DNA of 64,000 bases from Burkholderia ubonensis (lineage in GTDB: Bacteria; Pseudomonadota; Gammaproteobacteria; Burkholderiales; Burkholderiaceae): positions 2,108,001-2,172,000 of the forward strand of contig NZ_CP013420.1 in assembly GCF_001718695.1 (NCBI RefSeq), read 5' to 3'. A program made the translations under genes and the position numbers. Below the pieces are notes generated by a model. That model was not told the origin of the DNA and searched no databases. It was given only the letters and a program-made list of their open reading frames with translations. Below are positions 9,386 to 20,099 of the stretch, one piece after another. Positions within the stretch are counted from its first letter, which is position 1. Each line of letters begins with the position of its first letter.

Positions 9386-9460
9386 CGCAAGCCGGCGCGA
9401 CGCGCCGAAGCCGTGAGGTTGTCTTGTACGTGCGTCCGTTCAGAAGGCGAGGTGCGAGGT

Positions 9461-10048
9461 TCAGAGGCTGCCCTTCGTCGACGGGACCTGCCCCGCCGCG
9501 CGTTCGTCGAGCTCCGCCGCCATCCGCAGCGCGCGGCCGAAGGCCTTGAACACCGTCTCGAGCTGGTGGTGCGCGTTGATCCCGCGCAGGTTGTCGACGT
9601 GCAGCGTCACGCCCGCATGGTTCACGAAGCCGCGGAAGAACTCGATCGACAGGTCGACGTCGAAGGTGCCGATCCGCGCGCGCGTGAACGGCACGTGGAA
9701 TTCGAGGCCCGGACGGCCCGAGAAGTCGATCACGACGCGCGACAGCGCCTCGTCGAGCGGCACGTACGAATGGCCGTAGCGGCGGATGCCCTTCTTGTCG
9801 CCGATCGCCTTCGCGACCGCCTGGCCGAGCGTGATGCCGACGTCCTCGACCGTGTGGTGATCGTCGATATGCGTGTCGCCATGCGCCTCGACCTCGAGAT
9901 CGACCAGACCGTGTCGAGCGATCTGGTCGAGCATATGGTCGAGGAACGGCACGCCGGTCGCGAGCTTCTGCTGGCCGGTGCCGTCGAGATTGAGCTTCAC
10001 ACGGATCTGCGTTTCGCTGGTATTGCGAACGACTTCCGCCACACGCAT
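9461..10048 (-). CDS. hisB: Imidazoleglycerol-phosphate dehydratase
   Basis: Dehydrates IGP to imidazole acetol phosphate. The manganese-binding repeats are clear: [13 protein letters not shown] and the second set [15 protein letters not shown], with [17 protein letters not shown] and [14 protein letters not shown]. At 195 residues it is the monofunctional form without the HisN phosphatase domain. Confidence 0.98.
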   Translation of the reverse strand: MRVAEVVRNTSETQIRVKLNLDGTGQQKLATGVPFLDHMLDQIARHGLVDLEVEAHGDTHIDDHHTVEDVGITLGQAVAKAIGDKKGIRRYGHSYVPLDEALSRVVIDFSGRPGLEFHVPFTRARIGTFDVDLSIEFFRGFVNHAGVTLHVDNLRGINAHHQLETVFKAFGRALRMAAELDERAAGQVPSTKGSL

Positions 10049-10107
10049 GGCAATTCCTTGACTGAGTCGATGTAAATGGGGATTGATCGTTTCGCGCCGC
10101 GGCGCCG

Positions 10108-11187
10108 TCAGGCTCGACCGGGCAGCGCGAGTTTCAATGCGGCCAGCAGGCGGGCGTTTTCATCGGGAGAACCGACGGTCAGCCGCACGCATTCGGCCAG
10201 CAACGGATGCATTTTACTCACGTTTTTGACCAGCACCCGCTCGGTCAGCAGCGCGTCGAACACGGCCGCCGCGTCCGGCACGCGCACCAGCAGGAAATTG
10301 CCGGCGCTCGGGAACACCGTCACGCCCGGCAGCGCGGCCACCGCTTGCGCGAGGCGCGCGCGCTCGGCGCGCAGCTCGGCCGCCTGCGCGTCGAGCACGT
10401 CGAGGTGGTCGAGCAGGAAATCGGCGGTCGCCTGCGTCAGCACGTTGATGTTGTACGGCGGACGCACCTTGTCGAACTCCGCGAGCCACGCCGGCAGCCC
10501 GGCGAGGTAGCCGAGGCGGATGCCCGCGAGGCCGAGCTTCGACACCGTGCGCATCACGACGACGTTGTCGAACTCCGCCGCGCGCGGCAGCCACGAGCGC
10601 TCGGCGAACGGCTGGTATGCCTCGTCGATCACGACCAGGCTGTGCCGCGCGGCCGCGATGATCCGCTCGACGCCGGCGGCGTCGTACAGCGTGCCGGTCG
10701 GGTTGTTCGGGTACGCGAGATAGACGAGCGCCGGGCGGTGCTCGGCGATCGCCGCGAGCATCGCGTCGACGTCGAGCGTCAGGTCGGCCGCGAGCGGCAC
10801 GCCGACGAACTCGAGCTGCGCGAACTTCGCCGACAGCTCGTACATCACGAAGCCCGGCACCGGCGCGAGCACCTTCGCGCCCGGCGTCGCGCACGCGACC
10901 GACATCATGCTGATGATCTCGTCGGAGCCGTTGCCGAGCAGCACGTCGCACGCGGCCGGCACGCCCATCGTGCGGCGCAGCTTGTCGATGAGCGCGGCCG
11001 GGCGCGGCGCCGGATAGCGGTTCAGCGCGACCTGCGCGAGGCGCGCGCCGAGCGCCGCCGCGAGCGGTTCGGGCAGCGGGTACGGGTTCTCCATCGCGTC
11101 GAGCTTCACGAACCCGCTCGCGTCCGGCACCGGGTAGCTCGTCATCGCGAGCACGTCGCGGCGAATGATGTCTTGTGGCGTCGTCAT
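10108..11187 (-). CDS. hisC: Histidinol-phosphate aminotransferase
   Basis: PLP-dependent fold-type I transaminase. The substrate-binding MENPYPLP is near the N-terminus, YPNNPTG and VIDEAYQPF mark the PLP pocket, and the Schiff-base lysine is in [16 protein letters not shown]. 359 residues from MTTPQDI; an in-frame start seven codons upstream is possible. 59 bp upstream of hisB. Confidence 0.97.
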   Translation of the reverse strand: MTTPQDIIRRDVLAMTSYPVPDASGFVKLDAMENPYPLPEPLAAALGARLAQVALNRYPAPRPAALIDKLRRTMGVPAACDVLLGNGSDEIISMMSVACATPGAKVLAPVPGFVMYELSAKFAQLEFVGVPLAADLTLDVDAMLAAIAEHRPALVYLAYPNNPTGTLYDAAGVERIIAAARHSLVVIDEAYQPFAERSWLPRAAEFDNVVVMRTVSKLGLAGIRLGYLAGLPAWLAEFDKVRPPYNINVLTQATADFLLDHLDVLDAQAAELRAERARLAQAVAALPGVTVFPSAGNFLLVRVPDAAAVFDALLTERVLVKNVSKMHPLLAECVRLTVGSPDENARLLAALKLALPGRA

Positions 11188-11269
11188 GGTCTGCAGGCCG
11201 GCGTGCATTGCGCCGGCGTCAATGGGTCAGCGCGGCGGCAGCCGCCGCGCCCGTCTGCGGCCCGGGCAA

Positions 11270-12598
11270 TCAGCCCTGGCCGCCGCCTTTCATCCGGTAT
11301 TCGGCGCTCTTCGCATGCGCCTGCAGCCCCTCGCCGTACGCGAGCTCGGACGCGATCTCGCCGAGCGTATGCGCGCCTTCGGCGCTGACTTCGATCACGC
11401 TCGAGCGCTTGATGAAGTCGTACACGCCGAGCGGCGACGAAAAGCGCGCGGTGCGCGACGTCGGCAGCACGTGGTTCGGGCCCGCGCAGTAGTCGCCGAG
11501 GCTCTCGCTCGTATAGCGGCCGAGGAAGATCGCGCCGGCGTGGCGGATCTGCTGGCCCCACTGCTGCGGCTCCAGCGCCGAAATCTCGAGGTGCTCGGGC
11601 GCGATGTCGTTCGCGATCCTGCACGCTTCCGCCATGTCGCGCACCTTGACCAGCGCGCCGCGGCCTTCGAGCGACGCGCGGATCACGGCCTCGCGCGGCA
11701 TCGTCGGCAGCAGCTCGTCGATCGCCTTCTCGACGCGCTCGATGAACGACGCGTCCGGGCACAGCAGGATCGACTGCGCGAGCTCGTCGTGCTCGGCCTG
11801 CGAGAACAGGTCCATCGCGACCCAGTTCGGGTCCGTGGTGCCGTCGCACAGCACGAGGATCTCCGACGGCCCGGCGATCATGTCGATGCCGACCGTGCCG
11901 AACACGCGGCGCTTCGCCGACGCGACGTACGCGTTGCCGGGCCCGCAGATCTTGTCGACGGCCGGCACGGTCGCGGTGCCGTACGCGAGCGCGGCCACCG
12001 CCTGCGCGCCGCCGATCGTGAACACGCGGTCGACGCCGCCGAGCAGCGCCGCGGCGAGCACGAGGTCGTTCTTCACGCCGTCCGGGGTCGGCACGACCAT
12101 CACGATCTCGCCGACGCCCGCGACGCGCGCGGGAATCGCGTTCATCAGCACCGACGACGGATAGGCCGCCTTGCCGCCCGGCACGTACAGGCCGACGCGG
12201 TCGAGCGGCGTGACCTTCTGGCCGAGCACCGTGCCGTCGCTTTCCGTGTACTGCCAGCTATGGCTGCCGCACTCGATCTTCTGCTTCTCGTGATACCCGC
12301 GCACGCGCGCCGCGGCCGCTTCCAGCGCCGCGCGCGCCTTCGGCGCAAGGCCGTCGAGCGCTTCCTGCAGCGCTTCCTGCGGCAGCTCCAGCGCGGCGAC
12401 GCTGTCCGCGCCCAGCCGGTCGAAGCGGTTCGTGTAGTCGAGCACCGCGGCGTCGCCGCGCGCCTTCACGTCGGCGAGGATCTGCGCGACCGAGCGCTCG
12501 ATCGCGTCGTCTTCGCTCGCCTCGAACGCGAGCACCGCGCGCAGCGCGGCGTCGAAGCCTTCGCTCGTCGAATCGAGTTTGCGGATGGTGATGGACAT
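11270..12598 (-). CDS. hisD: Histidinol dehydrogenase
   Basis: Catalyses the last two oxidations, histidinol to histidine, as a zinc- and NAD-dependent dimer. Conserved stretches include [22 protein letters not shown], the PEDK-like region [29 protein letters not shown], the active-site SQAEHDE and APEHLEI. 442 residues from MSITIRKL, normal length. It starts 23 bp after hisG. Confidence 0.98.
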   Translation of the reverse strand: MSITIRKLDSTSEGFDAALRAVLAFEASEDDAIERSVAQILADVKARGDAAVLDYTNRFDRLGADSVAALELPQEALQEALDGLAPKARAALEAAAARVRGYHEKQKIECGSHSWQYTESDGTVLGQKVTPLDRVGLYVPGGKAAYPSSVLMNAIPARVAGVGEIVMVVPTPDGVKNDLVLAAALLGGVDRVFTIGGAQAVAALAYGTATVPAVDKICGPGNAYVASAKRRVFGTVGIDMIAGPSEILVLCDGTTDPNWVAMDLFSQAEHDELAQSILLCPDASFIERVEKAIDELLPTMPREAVIRASLEGRGALVKVRDMAEACRIANDIAPEHLEISALEPQQWGQQIRHAGAIFLGRYTSESLGDYCAGPNHVLPTSRTARFSSPLGVYDFIKRSSVIEVSAEGAHTLGEIASELAYGEGLQAHAKSAEYRMKGGGQG

Positions 12599-12621
12599 GG
12601 AAGTTCCGTTACGGTGTGCGC

Positions 12622-13275
12622 TCACGCGCCATTGCGCGACGCGCGTTCGAACGCGTCGAGGATCGGCTTGAGCGCCGCGCGCTTCAACTTCAGCGCAGCC
12701 TGGTTCACGACGAGGCGCGACGAGATCTGCATGATCTCCTCGACCTCGACCAGATTGTTCGCCCGGAGCGTGCCGCCCGAGCTGACGAGGTCGACGATCG
12801 CGTCGGCGAGGCCGACGAGCGGCGCGAGCTCCATCGACCCGTACAGCTTGATCAGGTCGACGTGCACGCCCTTCGCGGCGAAGTGCTCGCGCGCCGCTTC
12901 GACGTACTTCGTCGCGACGCGCAGGCGCGCGCCCTGGCGCACCGCCTTCGCATAGTCGAAGCCGGCGGGCACCGCGACCGACAGCCGGCAGCGCGCGATG
13001 TTCAGATCGATCGGCTGGTACAGGCCCGAGCCGCCGTGCTCGATCAGCACGTCCTTGCCGGCCACGCCGAAGTCGGCGGCGCCATATTCGACGTAGGTCG
13101 GCACGTCGCTCGCGCGCACGATGATCACGCGCAGGTTCGGGTCGGTCGTCGGCAGGATCAGCTTGCGCGACGTTTCCGGATCCTCGGCCACCTGCACGCC
13201 GGCCGCGGCGAGCAGCGGCAGGGTTTCCTCGAAAATCCGGCCCTTCGACAGGGCAAGGGTCAGCGGCGGGGTCAT
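12622..13275 (-). CDS. hisG: ATP phosphoribosyltransferase, short form
   Basis: First, committed step of histidine synthesis: ATP plus PRPP to PR-ATP. Typical motifs are [25 protein letters not shown] and the PRPP loop [18 protein letters not shown]. At 217 residues it lacks the C-terminal regulatory domain. This short form normally needs HisZ as regulatory partner; hisZ is not in the window. Its ATG overlaps the murA stop by 4 nt. Confidence 0.98.
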   Translation of the reverse strand: MTPPLTLALSKGRIFEETLPLLAAAGVQVAEDPETSRKLILPTTDPNLRVIIVRASDVPTYVEYGAADFGVAGKDVLIEHGGSGLYQPIDLNIARCRLSVAVPAGFDYAKAVRQGARLRVATKYVEAAREHFAAKGVHVDLIKLYGSMELAPLVGLADAIVDLVSSGGTLRANNLVEVEEIMQISSRLVVNQAALKLKRAALKPILDAFERASRNGA

Positions 13276-14534
13276 GCTTGGCTCCCGGAAACGCGGCGCA
13301 CGTTCGCGCCGACGGCGGTCAGTTTGGCTTCCATCCGGTCGTATCCCCGGTCGAGGTGATAGATGCGGTCGACGAGCGTCTCGCCGTCGGCGCGCAGCCC
13401 GGCGATCACGAGGCTCGCGGACGCGCGCAGGTCGGTAGCCATCACGTTCGCCCCCGACAGTTTCTCGACGCCCGTCACGAGCGCCGTGTTGCCGTCGATC
13501 GTGATGTTCGCGCCGAGCCGGTTCAGCTCCTGCACGTGCATGAAACGGTTCTCGAAAATGGTTTCGACGACCTGCGCGGTGCCCGTCGCGACCGTATTGA
13601 GGGCCATGAACTGCGCCTGCATGTCGGTCGGGAACGCCGGGTATTCGGACGTGCGGATCGTCACCGCGGACGGCCGGCGATCCATCTTCACGCGCAGCCA
13701 GGTGTCGCCTTCCTCGACCGTCACGCCGGCCTCGCGCAGCTTGTCGATCACTGCGTCGAGGATGTGCGGGCGCACGCCCGTCAGCGTCACGTCGCCGCCC
13801 GCCGCCGCGACCGCGCACAGGAACGTGCCGGCCTCGATGCGGTCAGGAATGACCGAATGACGCGCGCCGTGCAGCCGCTCGACGCCCTGGATCACGAGCC
13901 GGTCGGTGCCGATGCCGTCGATCTTCGCACCCATTTCGACCAGCAAGTGTGCGAGATCGCTCACTTCCGGCTCGCGCGCGGCGTTCTCGATCACCGTCTC
14001 GCCGTCGGCGAGCGTCGCCGCCATCAGCAGGTTCTCGGTGCCCGTCACCGTGATCATGTCGGTGACGATGCGCGCGCCCTTCAGGCGCTTCGCGCGCGCC
14101 TCGATGAAGCCGTGCTCGATGCTGATCTCGGCGCCCATCGCCTGCAGGCCCTTGATGTGCTGGTCGACCGGCCGCGCACCGATCGCGCAGCCGCCCGGCA
14201 GCGACACCTTCGCCTCGCCGAAGCGCGCCAGCAGCGGCCCGAGCACGAGGATCGACGCGCGCATCGTCTTCACGAGCTCGTACGGCGCGACGAGGTTGTC
14301 GACGCGCGACGCGTCGAGCTGCACATGGCTGCCGTCCGTCTCGCTCTTCACGCCCATCTGGTTCAGGACCTTCAGCGTGGTGCGGACGTCCTTCAGGTTC
14401 GGCACGTTGTCGAGGTGGACCGGATCGGCCGTCAGCAGGCCCGCGCACAGAATCGGCAGCGCCGCGTTCTTCGCGCCCGACACGACGATCTCGCCGGACA
14501 GCCGGCGGCCGCCTTCGATCACGAGCTTGTCCAT
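13272..14534 (-). CDS. murA: UDP-N-acetylglucosamine 1-carboxyvinyltransferase
   Basis: First committed step of peptidoglycan synthesis: adds enolpyruvate from PEP to UDP-GlcNAc. Nucleophile Cys116 lies in [14 protein letters not shown], so fosfomycin should be able to modify it. The substrate loop SGAKNAALP is at residues 20-27. 420 residues. It is translationally coupled to hisG (ATGA overlap), linking cell-wall and histidine genes in one transcript. Confidence 0.98.
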   Translation of the reverse strand: MDKLVIEGGRRLSGEIVVSGAKNAALPILCAGLLTADPVHLDNVPNLKDVRTTLKVLNQMGVKSETDGSHVQLDASRVDNLVAPYELVKTMRASILVLGPLLARFGEAKVSLPGGCAIGARPVDQHIKGLQAMGAEISIEHGFIEARAKRLKGARIVTDMITVTGTENLLMAATLADGETVIENAAREPEVSDLAHLLVEMGAKIDGIGTDRLVIQGVERLHGARHSVIPDRIEAGTFLCAVAAAGGDVTLTGVRPHILDAVIDKLREAGVTVEEGDTWLRVKMDRRPSAVTIRTSEYPAFPTDMQAQFMALNTVATGTAQVVETIFENRFMHVQELNRLGANITIDGNTALVTGVEKLSGANVMATDLRASASLVIAGLRADGETLVDRIYHLDRGYDRMEAKLTAVGANVRRVSGSQA

Positions 14535-14634
14535 CCCATGTCCCTGCGTATCCCGATTGCCGGCCGGGTGTGCCGCGGCGACGCTCTCGACGGCGTCGCG
14601 CTCGTTGACGGTGACTTGCACTCAGTGGTTCCGG

Positions 14635-14874
14635 TTATGCGTTCTGCCATTCGGCGGGCGTCAGCGTCTTCATGCTGAGCGCGTGGATTTCCTGCTTCAT
14701 GCGGTCGCCGAGCGCCGCGTAGACGAGCTGATGCCGCTGGATCGGCCGCTTGCCCTCGAAGGCCGGCGACACGATCGTCGCGAAGAAGTGCTGGCCGTCG
14801 CCTTCGACTTCCAGATGCGTGCAGGCAAGCCCGCCCGCGATGTATTGCTTGACCTGTTCGGGAGTCGGCAACAT
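14635..14874 (-). CDS. BolA-family protein (IbaG/YrbA-like)
   Basis: A 79-residue BolA-fold protein with the core [21 protein letters not shown] and C-terminal [14 protein letters not shown]. BolA proteins work with monothiol glutaredoxins in iron-sulfur cluster handling; the upstream position before murA matches ibaG (yrbA) of E. coli. The likely cluster ligand Cys18 and the invariant His of RHQLVY are present. Confidence 0.94.
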   Translation of the reverse strand: MLPTPEQVKQYIAGGLACTHLEVEGDGQHFFATIVSPAFEGKRPIQRHQLVYAALGDRMKQEIHALSMKTLTPAEWQNA

Positions 14875-14960
14875 GTGATGCTCCTGTCGGTGCGCGCCGG
14901 ACCGCGCGCGGCGCCGCGCTCCCCGAGGGGAGCGGTGCCGCGCGCGGCGGCCGATTCATA

Positions 14961-15716
14961 TCAATGACGCAGTTTGTAGCCGGTCGCGAGCAGCCGCATC
15001 GCGAACAGCGCGAGCAGCACGAAGAAACCGGCGACGATCGCGAGGCTCGCGAGCGGGTTGATGTCGGACGCGCCGAAGAACCCGTAGCGAAAGCCGTCGA
15101 TCATGTAGAAAAACGGGTTGAGACGCGAGATTTCGCGCCACACGGGCGGCAGCGAATGCGTCGAGTAGAACACGCCGGACAGGAACGTCAGCGGCATGAT
15201 CAGGAAGTTCTGGAACGCGGCGAGCTGGTCGAACTTCTCCGCCCAGATCCCGGCGATGAGGCCGAGCGTGCCGAGGATCGCCGCGCCGAACAGCGCGAAC
15301 CCGAGGATGAACGCGGGCGCCGCGAACTGCATCGGGATGAACCAGACCGTCACGACGAACACGCCGGCGCCGACCGCGAGCCCGCGCACGACCGACGCGA
15401 GCACGTACGCGCCGTAGATGTCCTTGTACGACAGCGGCGGCAGCAGCATGAACACGAGGTTGCCGGTGATCTTCGACTGGATCAGCGACGACGAGCTGTT
15501 CGCGAACGCGTTCTGCAGCACGCTCATCATCACGAGGCCCGGCACGAGGAAGCTCACGTACTCGACGCCCGGATACACCTCGACGCGGCCCGTCAGCGCA
15601 TGGCCGAAGATCGTCAGGTACAGCAGCGCCGTGACGACGGGCGCGAGCACCGTCTGGAACGACACCTTCCAGAACCGCAGGATTTCCTTGTAGAACAGCG
15701 TCTGAAAACCGCTCAT
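14961..15716 (-). CDS. ABC-2 type exporter permease (YadH-like)
   Basis: A 251-residue inner-membrane permease with six hydrophobic segments and the ABC-2 signature around [36 protein letters not shown]. It overlaps the ATPase gene by 4 nt and the two form one exporter. The pair resembles E. coli YadGH; the substrate is unknown. The position between mla and murA hints at an envelope role, which is inference. Confidence 0.95.
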   Translation of the reverse strand: MSGFQTLFYKEILRFWKVSFQTVLAPVVTALLYLTIFGHALTGRVEVYPGVEYVSFLVPGLVMMSVLQNAFANSSSSLIQSKITGNLVFMLLPPLSYKDIYGAYVLASVVRGLAVGAGVFVVTVWFIPMQFAAPAFILGFALFGAAILGTLGLIAGIWAEKFDQLAAFQNFLIMPLTFLSGVFYSTHSLPPVWREISRLNPFFYMIDGFRYGFFGASDINPLASLAIVAGFFVLLALFAMRLLATGYKLRH

Positions 15717-16639
15717 GCCAGCCCCTCGATCGCCTCGGCCCCGTTCATCACCTGGACGAACACATCCTCGAGGTCGGCCTTCCTGACCTCGATCTCGTCG
15801 AACGTGCAGCCGGCGGCGCGGCACTGCGCGAGGATGCGCTCGACGTCGTCGTAGTTCGCGAGCCGCAGCAGGTGCTCGCCGCTCGCACGGGCGGCCGGAT
15901 CGGTTTCCAGCGCGCGCAGCTCGGCGGGCAGCGCGCCGAGCGCGAAGCGCAGGTACAGCTGCAGGCCCGCGAAGCGCTGCAGCAGCGCGTCGGTGCGCTC
16001 GAGCGCGACCACTTCGCCCCGGCGCAGCATCGCGATGCGGTCGCACAGCGACTCGGCTTCCTCGAGGTAGTGGGTGGTCAGCACGATCGTGTGGCCTTCG
16101 CGGTTCAGGCGCGAGATGAATTTCCACAGCGTCTGGCGCAGCTCGACGTCGACGCCGGCGGTCGGCTCGTCGAGCACGATCACGGGCGGCCGGTGCACGA
16201 GCGCCTGCGCGACCAGCACGCGGCGCTTCATCCCGCCCGACAGCGCGCGCATGTTCGCGTCCGCCTTCTCGGTCAGGTCGAGATTGGCCATCACCTCGTC
16301 GATCCAGTCGTCGTTGCGGCGCAGCCCGAAGTAGCCGGACTGGATCCGCAGCGTCTCGCGCACCGTGAAGAAGGGATCGAACACCAGTTCCTGCGGCACG
16401 ACGCCGAGTGCGCGGCGCGCGGCCCGGAAGTCCTTGACGACGTCATGGCCGCGCACCGAGATGCTGCCTTCGTCGGCCCGGGCGAGCCCGGCGAGGATGC
16501 TGATGAGCGTGGTCTTGCCTGCGCCGTTCGGGCCGAGCAGACCGAAAAACTCGCCTTCCTCGACCGACAGGCTGACGCCCTTGAGCGCCTGAAGCGACTT
16601 GTAGCGCTTCTTGACGTGACGGATTTCTATGGCTGACAT
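15713..16639 (-). CDS. ABC exporter ATP-binding protein (YadG-like)
   Basis: Nucleotide-binding subunit, 308 residues. Walker A is GPNGAGKTT, the signature is ALSGGMKRR, Walker B is VIVLDEPTAGVD and the switch His is in TTHYLEEAE. The C-terminal 90 residues after the ATPase core are the DUF4162-like tail common in this subfamily. Starts at MSAIEIRHVKKRY. Downstream partner is the permease ending at 14961. Confidence 0.96.
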   Translation of the reverse strand: MSAIEIRHVKKRYKSLQALKGVSLSVEEGEFFGLLGPNGAGKTTLISILAGLARADEGSISVRGHDVVKDFRAARRALGVVPQELVFDPFFTVRETLRIQSGYFGLRRNDDWIDEVMANLDLTEKADANMRALSGGMKRRVLVAQALVHRPPVIVLDEPTAGVDVELRQTLWKFISRLNREGHTIVLTTHYLEEAESLCDRIAMLRRGEVVALERTDALLQRFAGLQLYLRFALGALPAELRALETDPAARASGEHLLRLANYDDVERILAQCRAAGCTFDEIEVRKADLEDVFVQVMNGAEAIEGLA

Positions 16640-16737
16640 GGGACTGTGCGCGGCGCAACGGCCGCGACGCCTATTCTGTGCTTGCTGCGAAAGAAAATGA
16701 GGGCCCGACGCCGACCGGCAGTCCCGCAAAACGCTTG

Positions 16738-16743
16738 ATTATA
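16738..16743 (-). promoter_or_regulatory. Perfect -10 box upstream of the ABC exporter genes
   Basis: TATAAT on the minus strand in the 188-bp gap between mlaB and the ATPase gene, about 95 bp before its ATG. No good -35 box was found at normal spacing, so an internal promoter here is only possible. Confidence 0.35.
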
Positions 16744-16827
16744 GGGCAAACCGGCGGGAGGGGACGGCCATCGGAATCGGCCGTGCGGCAGCCGGCGCCC
16801 CGCGGGGGCCGGCGTTCAGCGGCAGCG

Positions 16828-17097
16828 TCAATGTCGCCCGTTGATGAGCGCGTCGACGCCGTAGGCCTGCGCGAGGCTGGCGAGCTTCGGAGGGAAATTG
16901 AGGATGTCGAGGCGGGCGCCGCGCGCCTTTGCGGCGCGCTGCCATGCGAGCAGCACGGCGAGCGCGGACGAGTCGAATTCCGCGAGCGCCGCGCAATCGA
17001 CGGCGGTGGCGCCCGCGCCGATCTGCGCGAGCCCCGCCGCGAGCGCGGCCTTCGCGCTCGCGTGGGTCAGCGTGGAACCGGCTGCGAAGCCGCTCAC
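16828..17097 (-). CDS. mlaB: STAS-domain protein MlaB
   Basis: Small cytosolic STAS protein (89 residues) that binds the MlaF ATPase and stabilises the MlaFEDB phospholipid transporter. The core VDCAALAEFDSSALAVLLAW holds the conserved serine/threonine region of STAS domains. The start is a GTG whose GTGA overlaps the mlaC stop; no ATG fits this frame. Confidence 0.9.
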   Translation of the reverse strand: MSGFAAGSTLTHASAKAALAAGLAQIGAGATAVDCAALAEFDSSALAVLLAWQRAAKARGARLDILNFPPKLASLAQAYGVDALINGRH

Positions 17098-17723
17098 GAC
17101 GCCTGCTTGCCGGCGGCAAGCTCCTGGTTGCGCTGCGCGAGGAACTGGATCAGGCCGTCCACGCCGCTTTGCTGGATCTTCTCGTTGAACTGCTGCTGGT
17201 ACGTCTGGATCAGCCACGCGCCGAGCACGTTCAGGTCATACACCTTCCAGCCCTGCTGCGTCTTGTACAGGCGGTAGTCGATCTGGACCGGCTGGCCGTT
17301 GTTCATCGCGACCGTCTTGACCACGACGTCGGTGTCCTCCGGGCTCGCGCGGAACGGCGGGTACTGGATCTGCTGGTCCGGCTTCAGCTGCGCAAGCGCG
17401 CCCGAGTAAGTGCGGATCAGCAGCAGCTTGAACTGCTCCATCACCTGCTGCTGCTGCGCCTGCGTCGCGGTGCGCCAGTGGCGGCCCATCGCGAGTTGCG
17501 TGGTGCGGCGGAAATCGGTGTACGGCAGGATGTCCTTGTTGACGATCGTGATGATGCGGTTCGTGTCGCCCTGCTTGATCGTCTGCTGCTTCACTTCATC
17601 GAGCACCTGCTGCGTGGCGCTCTTGATCAGTGCCTGCGGGTTCGACTGGTCGACTTCCGCGTAGGCTGCGCCGCCGAACGAGAACAGCGCCGCGAAGACC
17701 GGGATCAGGAACAGTTTCTTCAT
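17094..17723 (-). CDS. mlaC: Periplasmic phospholipid-binding protein MlaC
   Basis: Shuttles phospholipid between the MlaA complex in the outer membrane and MlaFEDB. An N-terminal signal peptide (KKLFLIPVFAALFSFGGAAYA) is followed by the Tol_Tol_Ttg2 fold, with QWRTATQ-like MGRHWRTATQAQQQQVMEQFKLLL and VYDLNVLGAWLIQTYQQQF. 209 residues from MKKLFLI. Confidence 0.96.
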   Translation of the reverse strand: MKKLFLIPVFAALFSFGGAAYAEVDQSNPQALIKSATQQVLDEVKQQTIKQGDTNRIITIVNKDILPYTDFRRTTQLAMGRHWRTATQAQQQQVMEQFKLLLIRTYSGALAQLKPDQQIQYPPFRASPEDTDVVVKTVAMNNGQPVQIDYRLYKTQQGWKVYDLNVLGAWLIQTYQQQFNEKIQQSGVDGLIQFLAQRNQELAAGKQAS

Positions 17724-17835
17724 AATATTGACCTGCATGAATGAGTCGAGGCGGAAGTTGGAGCCGGTAGCTTACGCGCAAGTTCGCGTGCGCCGCCGGC
17801 ATAATCGTTTCCGGCTGTAACGAATGTAAGTCCGA

Positions 17836-18744
17836 TCAATGCAGCCGGATGCTCGGGATGCGCAGCCCGCCGGGCGCGGGCGGCGTCACCTGCATCGGCG
17901 GCACGTTCGTTGCGCTGGCCGGATTCGGCGCAACGGCCGCTTCCGACCCCGGCGCCGGTGCGGCCGCACCGGATGCAGCCGCCGGCGCCGCCGCGCCGTC
18001 ATCCGGCAGGTCGTATTTCGGCAGCGCGTCGCCGTCCGACGCTCCGCCCGCTTCGCCGCGCGCATTGCTGATCAGCATCTGGCGCCGCTGCAGGTACGCA
18101 TTGCGCACGAACGAGTACTTGTCGATCGCCGCCGCTTCCAGCACGTCGCCCGCGCCGAGCAGGTTCGAGCGCGTATTCACGAGGTTCAGGCCGAACAGGC
18201 CATAGCTCACGCCGTCCGGCTTCACGTAGGTCAGCGGATTGCCGAGATAGTCGACGCCGAGGCCCGCCGCGTCGCGCACGGTGCTCGGGCCGAGCAGCGG
18301 CAGCACCAGGTACGGGCCCGCCGGCATGCCGTAGCGGCCCATCGTGACGCCGAAGTCGGCCGTGTGCTTCGGCAGCTTCGCGATCGTCGCGACGTCGAAC
18401 AGGCCGCCGACACCGAACACGGTGTTGATCACGACGCGCATGATGTCGCCGACGCCGTCCGCGATCCGCAGCTGCACGAGGTTGTTCGCCGCGATGTAGA
18501 CGTCGCCGATGTTCGAGAAGAAGTTCGTCACGCTGTCGCGCACCGGCTGCGGCACCACGTACTGATAGCCCTTCGCGACCGGCTTCAGCGCATAGGTGTC
18601 GACGGTGTCGTTGAACTTGTACATCGTCCGGTTGAAGCCCTCGAGCGGATCACCCTTGGTCGGCGTCTGCACGGTGGCGCAGCCGCTCAGCGCGGCTGCC
18701 GCAGCCACCGCGAGCGCGGCGTGCCTGATCCGAATCGTCTGCAT
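17836..18744 (-). CDS. mlaA: Outer-membrane lipoprotein MlaA (VacJ)
   Basis: Removes mislocalised phospholipids from the outer leaflet together with a porin. The lipobox is ALSGC (Cys22), and the VacJ core runs from DPLEGFNRTMYKFND to about residue 225. The last 60-70 residues are an Ala/Pro-rich tail (302 residues in all), longer than E. coli MlaA (251). In E. coli mlaA is unlinked; here it sits inside the mla operon between mlaD and mlaC. Confidence 0.96.
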   Translation of the reverse strand: MQTIRIRHAALAVAAAAALSGCATVQTPTKGDPLEGFNRTMYKFNDTVDTYALKPVAKGYQYVVPQPVRDSVTNFFSNIGDVYIAANNLVQLRIADGVGDIMRVVINTVFGVGGLFDVATIAKLPKHTADFGVTMGRYGMPAGPYLVLPLLGPSTVRDAAGLGVDYLGNPLTYVKPDGVSYGLFGLNLVNTRSNLLGAGDVLEAAAIDKYSFVRNAYLQRRQMLISNARGEAGGASDGDALPKYDLPDDGAAAPAAASGAAAPAPGSEAAVAPNPASATNVPPMQVTPPAPGGLRIPSIRLH

Positions 18745-18779
18745 GTTCGTTTCCCCTCTTATTGTGATCTCTCGTGTGG

Positions 18780-19301
18780 TTATTGGGCGCCGGACGCCGC
18801 GGGCGCCGTCGCGGCAGGCGCGCCGGAGGCCGGTTTCGCACCGCCGGCGTCCGCCGCCTTGCTGTACAGGAACTGGCCGATCAGGTTCTCGAGCACGATC
18901 GCCGACTGCGTCATCGCGATCGTGTCGCCCGCCTTCAGCATCTCGGAATCGCCGCCCGGCTCGAGGCCGACGTACTGCTCGCCGAGCAGGCCCGACGTCA
19001 GGATCTTCGCGGACGAATCCTTCGGGAACTGGTATTGCTTGTCGAGATCGATCGTCACGAGCGCCTGGTAGGTGTTCGTGTCGAAGCCGATCGCCTGCAC
19101 GCGGCCGACCACGACGCCCGCGCTCTTCACGGCGGCGCGCGGCTTCAGCCCGCCGATGTTGTCGAATTTCATCTTCACCGCGTAGGTCGGCTGAAACGAC
19201 AGCGAACTCATGTTGCCGACCTTCAGCGCAAGGAACAGTACCGCCAGGAAGCCCACCACCACGAACAGGCCGACCCAGAAGTCGAGAGCAGTCTTTTTCA
19301 T
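18780..19301 (-). CDS. mlaD: MCE-domain phospholipid transporter subunit MlaD
   Basis: One N-terminal membrane helix (FWVGLFVVVGFLAVLFLALKV) anchors a single periplasmic MCE domain that forms the hexameric lipid channel. Typical MCE stretches are MKFDNIGGLKPRAAVKSAGVVVGRV and LLGEQYVGLEPGG. The Ala-rich C-terminus is low complexity. I chose MKKTALDF; another ATG two codons earlier is possible. Confidence 0.96.
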   Translation of the reverse strand: MKKTALDFWVGLFVVVGFLAVLFLALKVGNMSSLSFQPTYAVKMKFDNIGGLKPRAAVKSAGVVVGRVQAIGFDTNTYQALVTIDLDKQYQFPKDSSAKILTSGLLGEQYVGLEPGGDSEMLKAGDTIAMTQSAIVLENLIGQFLYSKAADAGGAKPASGAPAATAPAASGAQ

Positions 19302-19331
19302 CGTCATCCCAAAATATGGCTTGGCTGAGGC

Positions 19332-20099
19332 TTAGCTGAACATCAGCGCGGTCAGCAGGAAATCGAGGCCGAGTACGGCGAGCGACGCGAACACGACCGT
19401 CTTGGTGGTAGCGCGCGACACGCCTTCAGGCGTCGGCTTCGCCTCGTACCCTTGAAACAGTGCAATGAAGGTCACGGCGAACCCGAACACGATGCTCTTC
19501 AGCACGCCGTTGCCGACGTCGGCCCAGACCTGCACGCCGCCCTGCATCTGCGACCAGAACGCGCCCGAATCGACGCCGATCAGGATCACGCCGACGAAAT
19601 AGCCGCCGAGCACGCCGACCGCGTTGAAGATCGCCGCGAGGAGCGGCATCGCGATGATCCCGCCCCACATGCGCGGCGCGATCACCGTCTTGATCGGATC
19701 GACCGCCATCATCTCGAGCGCGGTGAGCTGCTCGCCGGCCTTCATCAGGCCGATCTCGGCGGTCAGCGACGTGCCCGCGCGGCCCGCGAACAGCAGCGCC
19801 GTGACGACCGGCCCGAGCTCGCGCACGAGCGACAGCGCGACGAGCAGGCCGAGCGCCTGCTCGGACCCGTAGCGGTTCAGCGTGTAGTAGCCCTGCAGGC
19901 CGAGCACGAAGCCGACGAACAGGCCCGACACCGCGATGATCACGAACGAGTAGTTGCCGAGGAAGTGGATCTGCTTCGTGACGAGCCGCGGCCGGCGCAG
20001 CAGCGGGAAGAATTCCAGCACGAGCCGCACGAACATGCGGGCGCCATAGCCGGCGCGCACGAGGCCGCCGATGACGAAACGTCCGATCGCGCTGATCAT
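19332..20099 (-). CDS. mlaE: Phospholipid ABC transporter permease MlaE
   Basis: Inner-membrane permease of MlaFEDB, 255 residues, with five or six hydrophobic segments. Signature stretches of the family are [41 protein letters not shown] (shown in parts) and the [21 protein letters not shown] region near the end. Its start overlaps the mlaF stop by 4 nt. Confidence 0.97.
   Translation of the reverse strand: MISAIGRFVIGGLVRAGYGARMFVRLVLEFFPLLRRPRLVTKQIHFLGNYSFVIIAVSGLFVGFVLGLQGYYTLNRYGSEQALGLLVALSLVRELGPVVTALLFAGRAGTSLTAEIGLMKAGEQLTALEMMAVDPIKTVIAPRMWGGIIAMPLLAAIFNAVGVLGGYFVGVILIGVDSGAFWSQMQGGVQVWADVGNGVLKSIVFGFAVTFIALFQGYEAKPTPEGVSRATTKTVVFASLAVLGLDFLLTALMFS

Noticed and set aside
16780..16815. 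Hairpin GCCGGCGCC/GGGGCCGGC between mlaB and the ABC exporter gene
   Set aside because: It lacks a T-run in the direction of transcription and is easily explained by GC richness.
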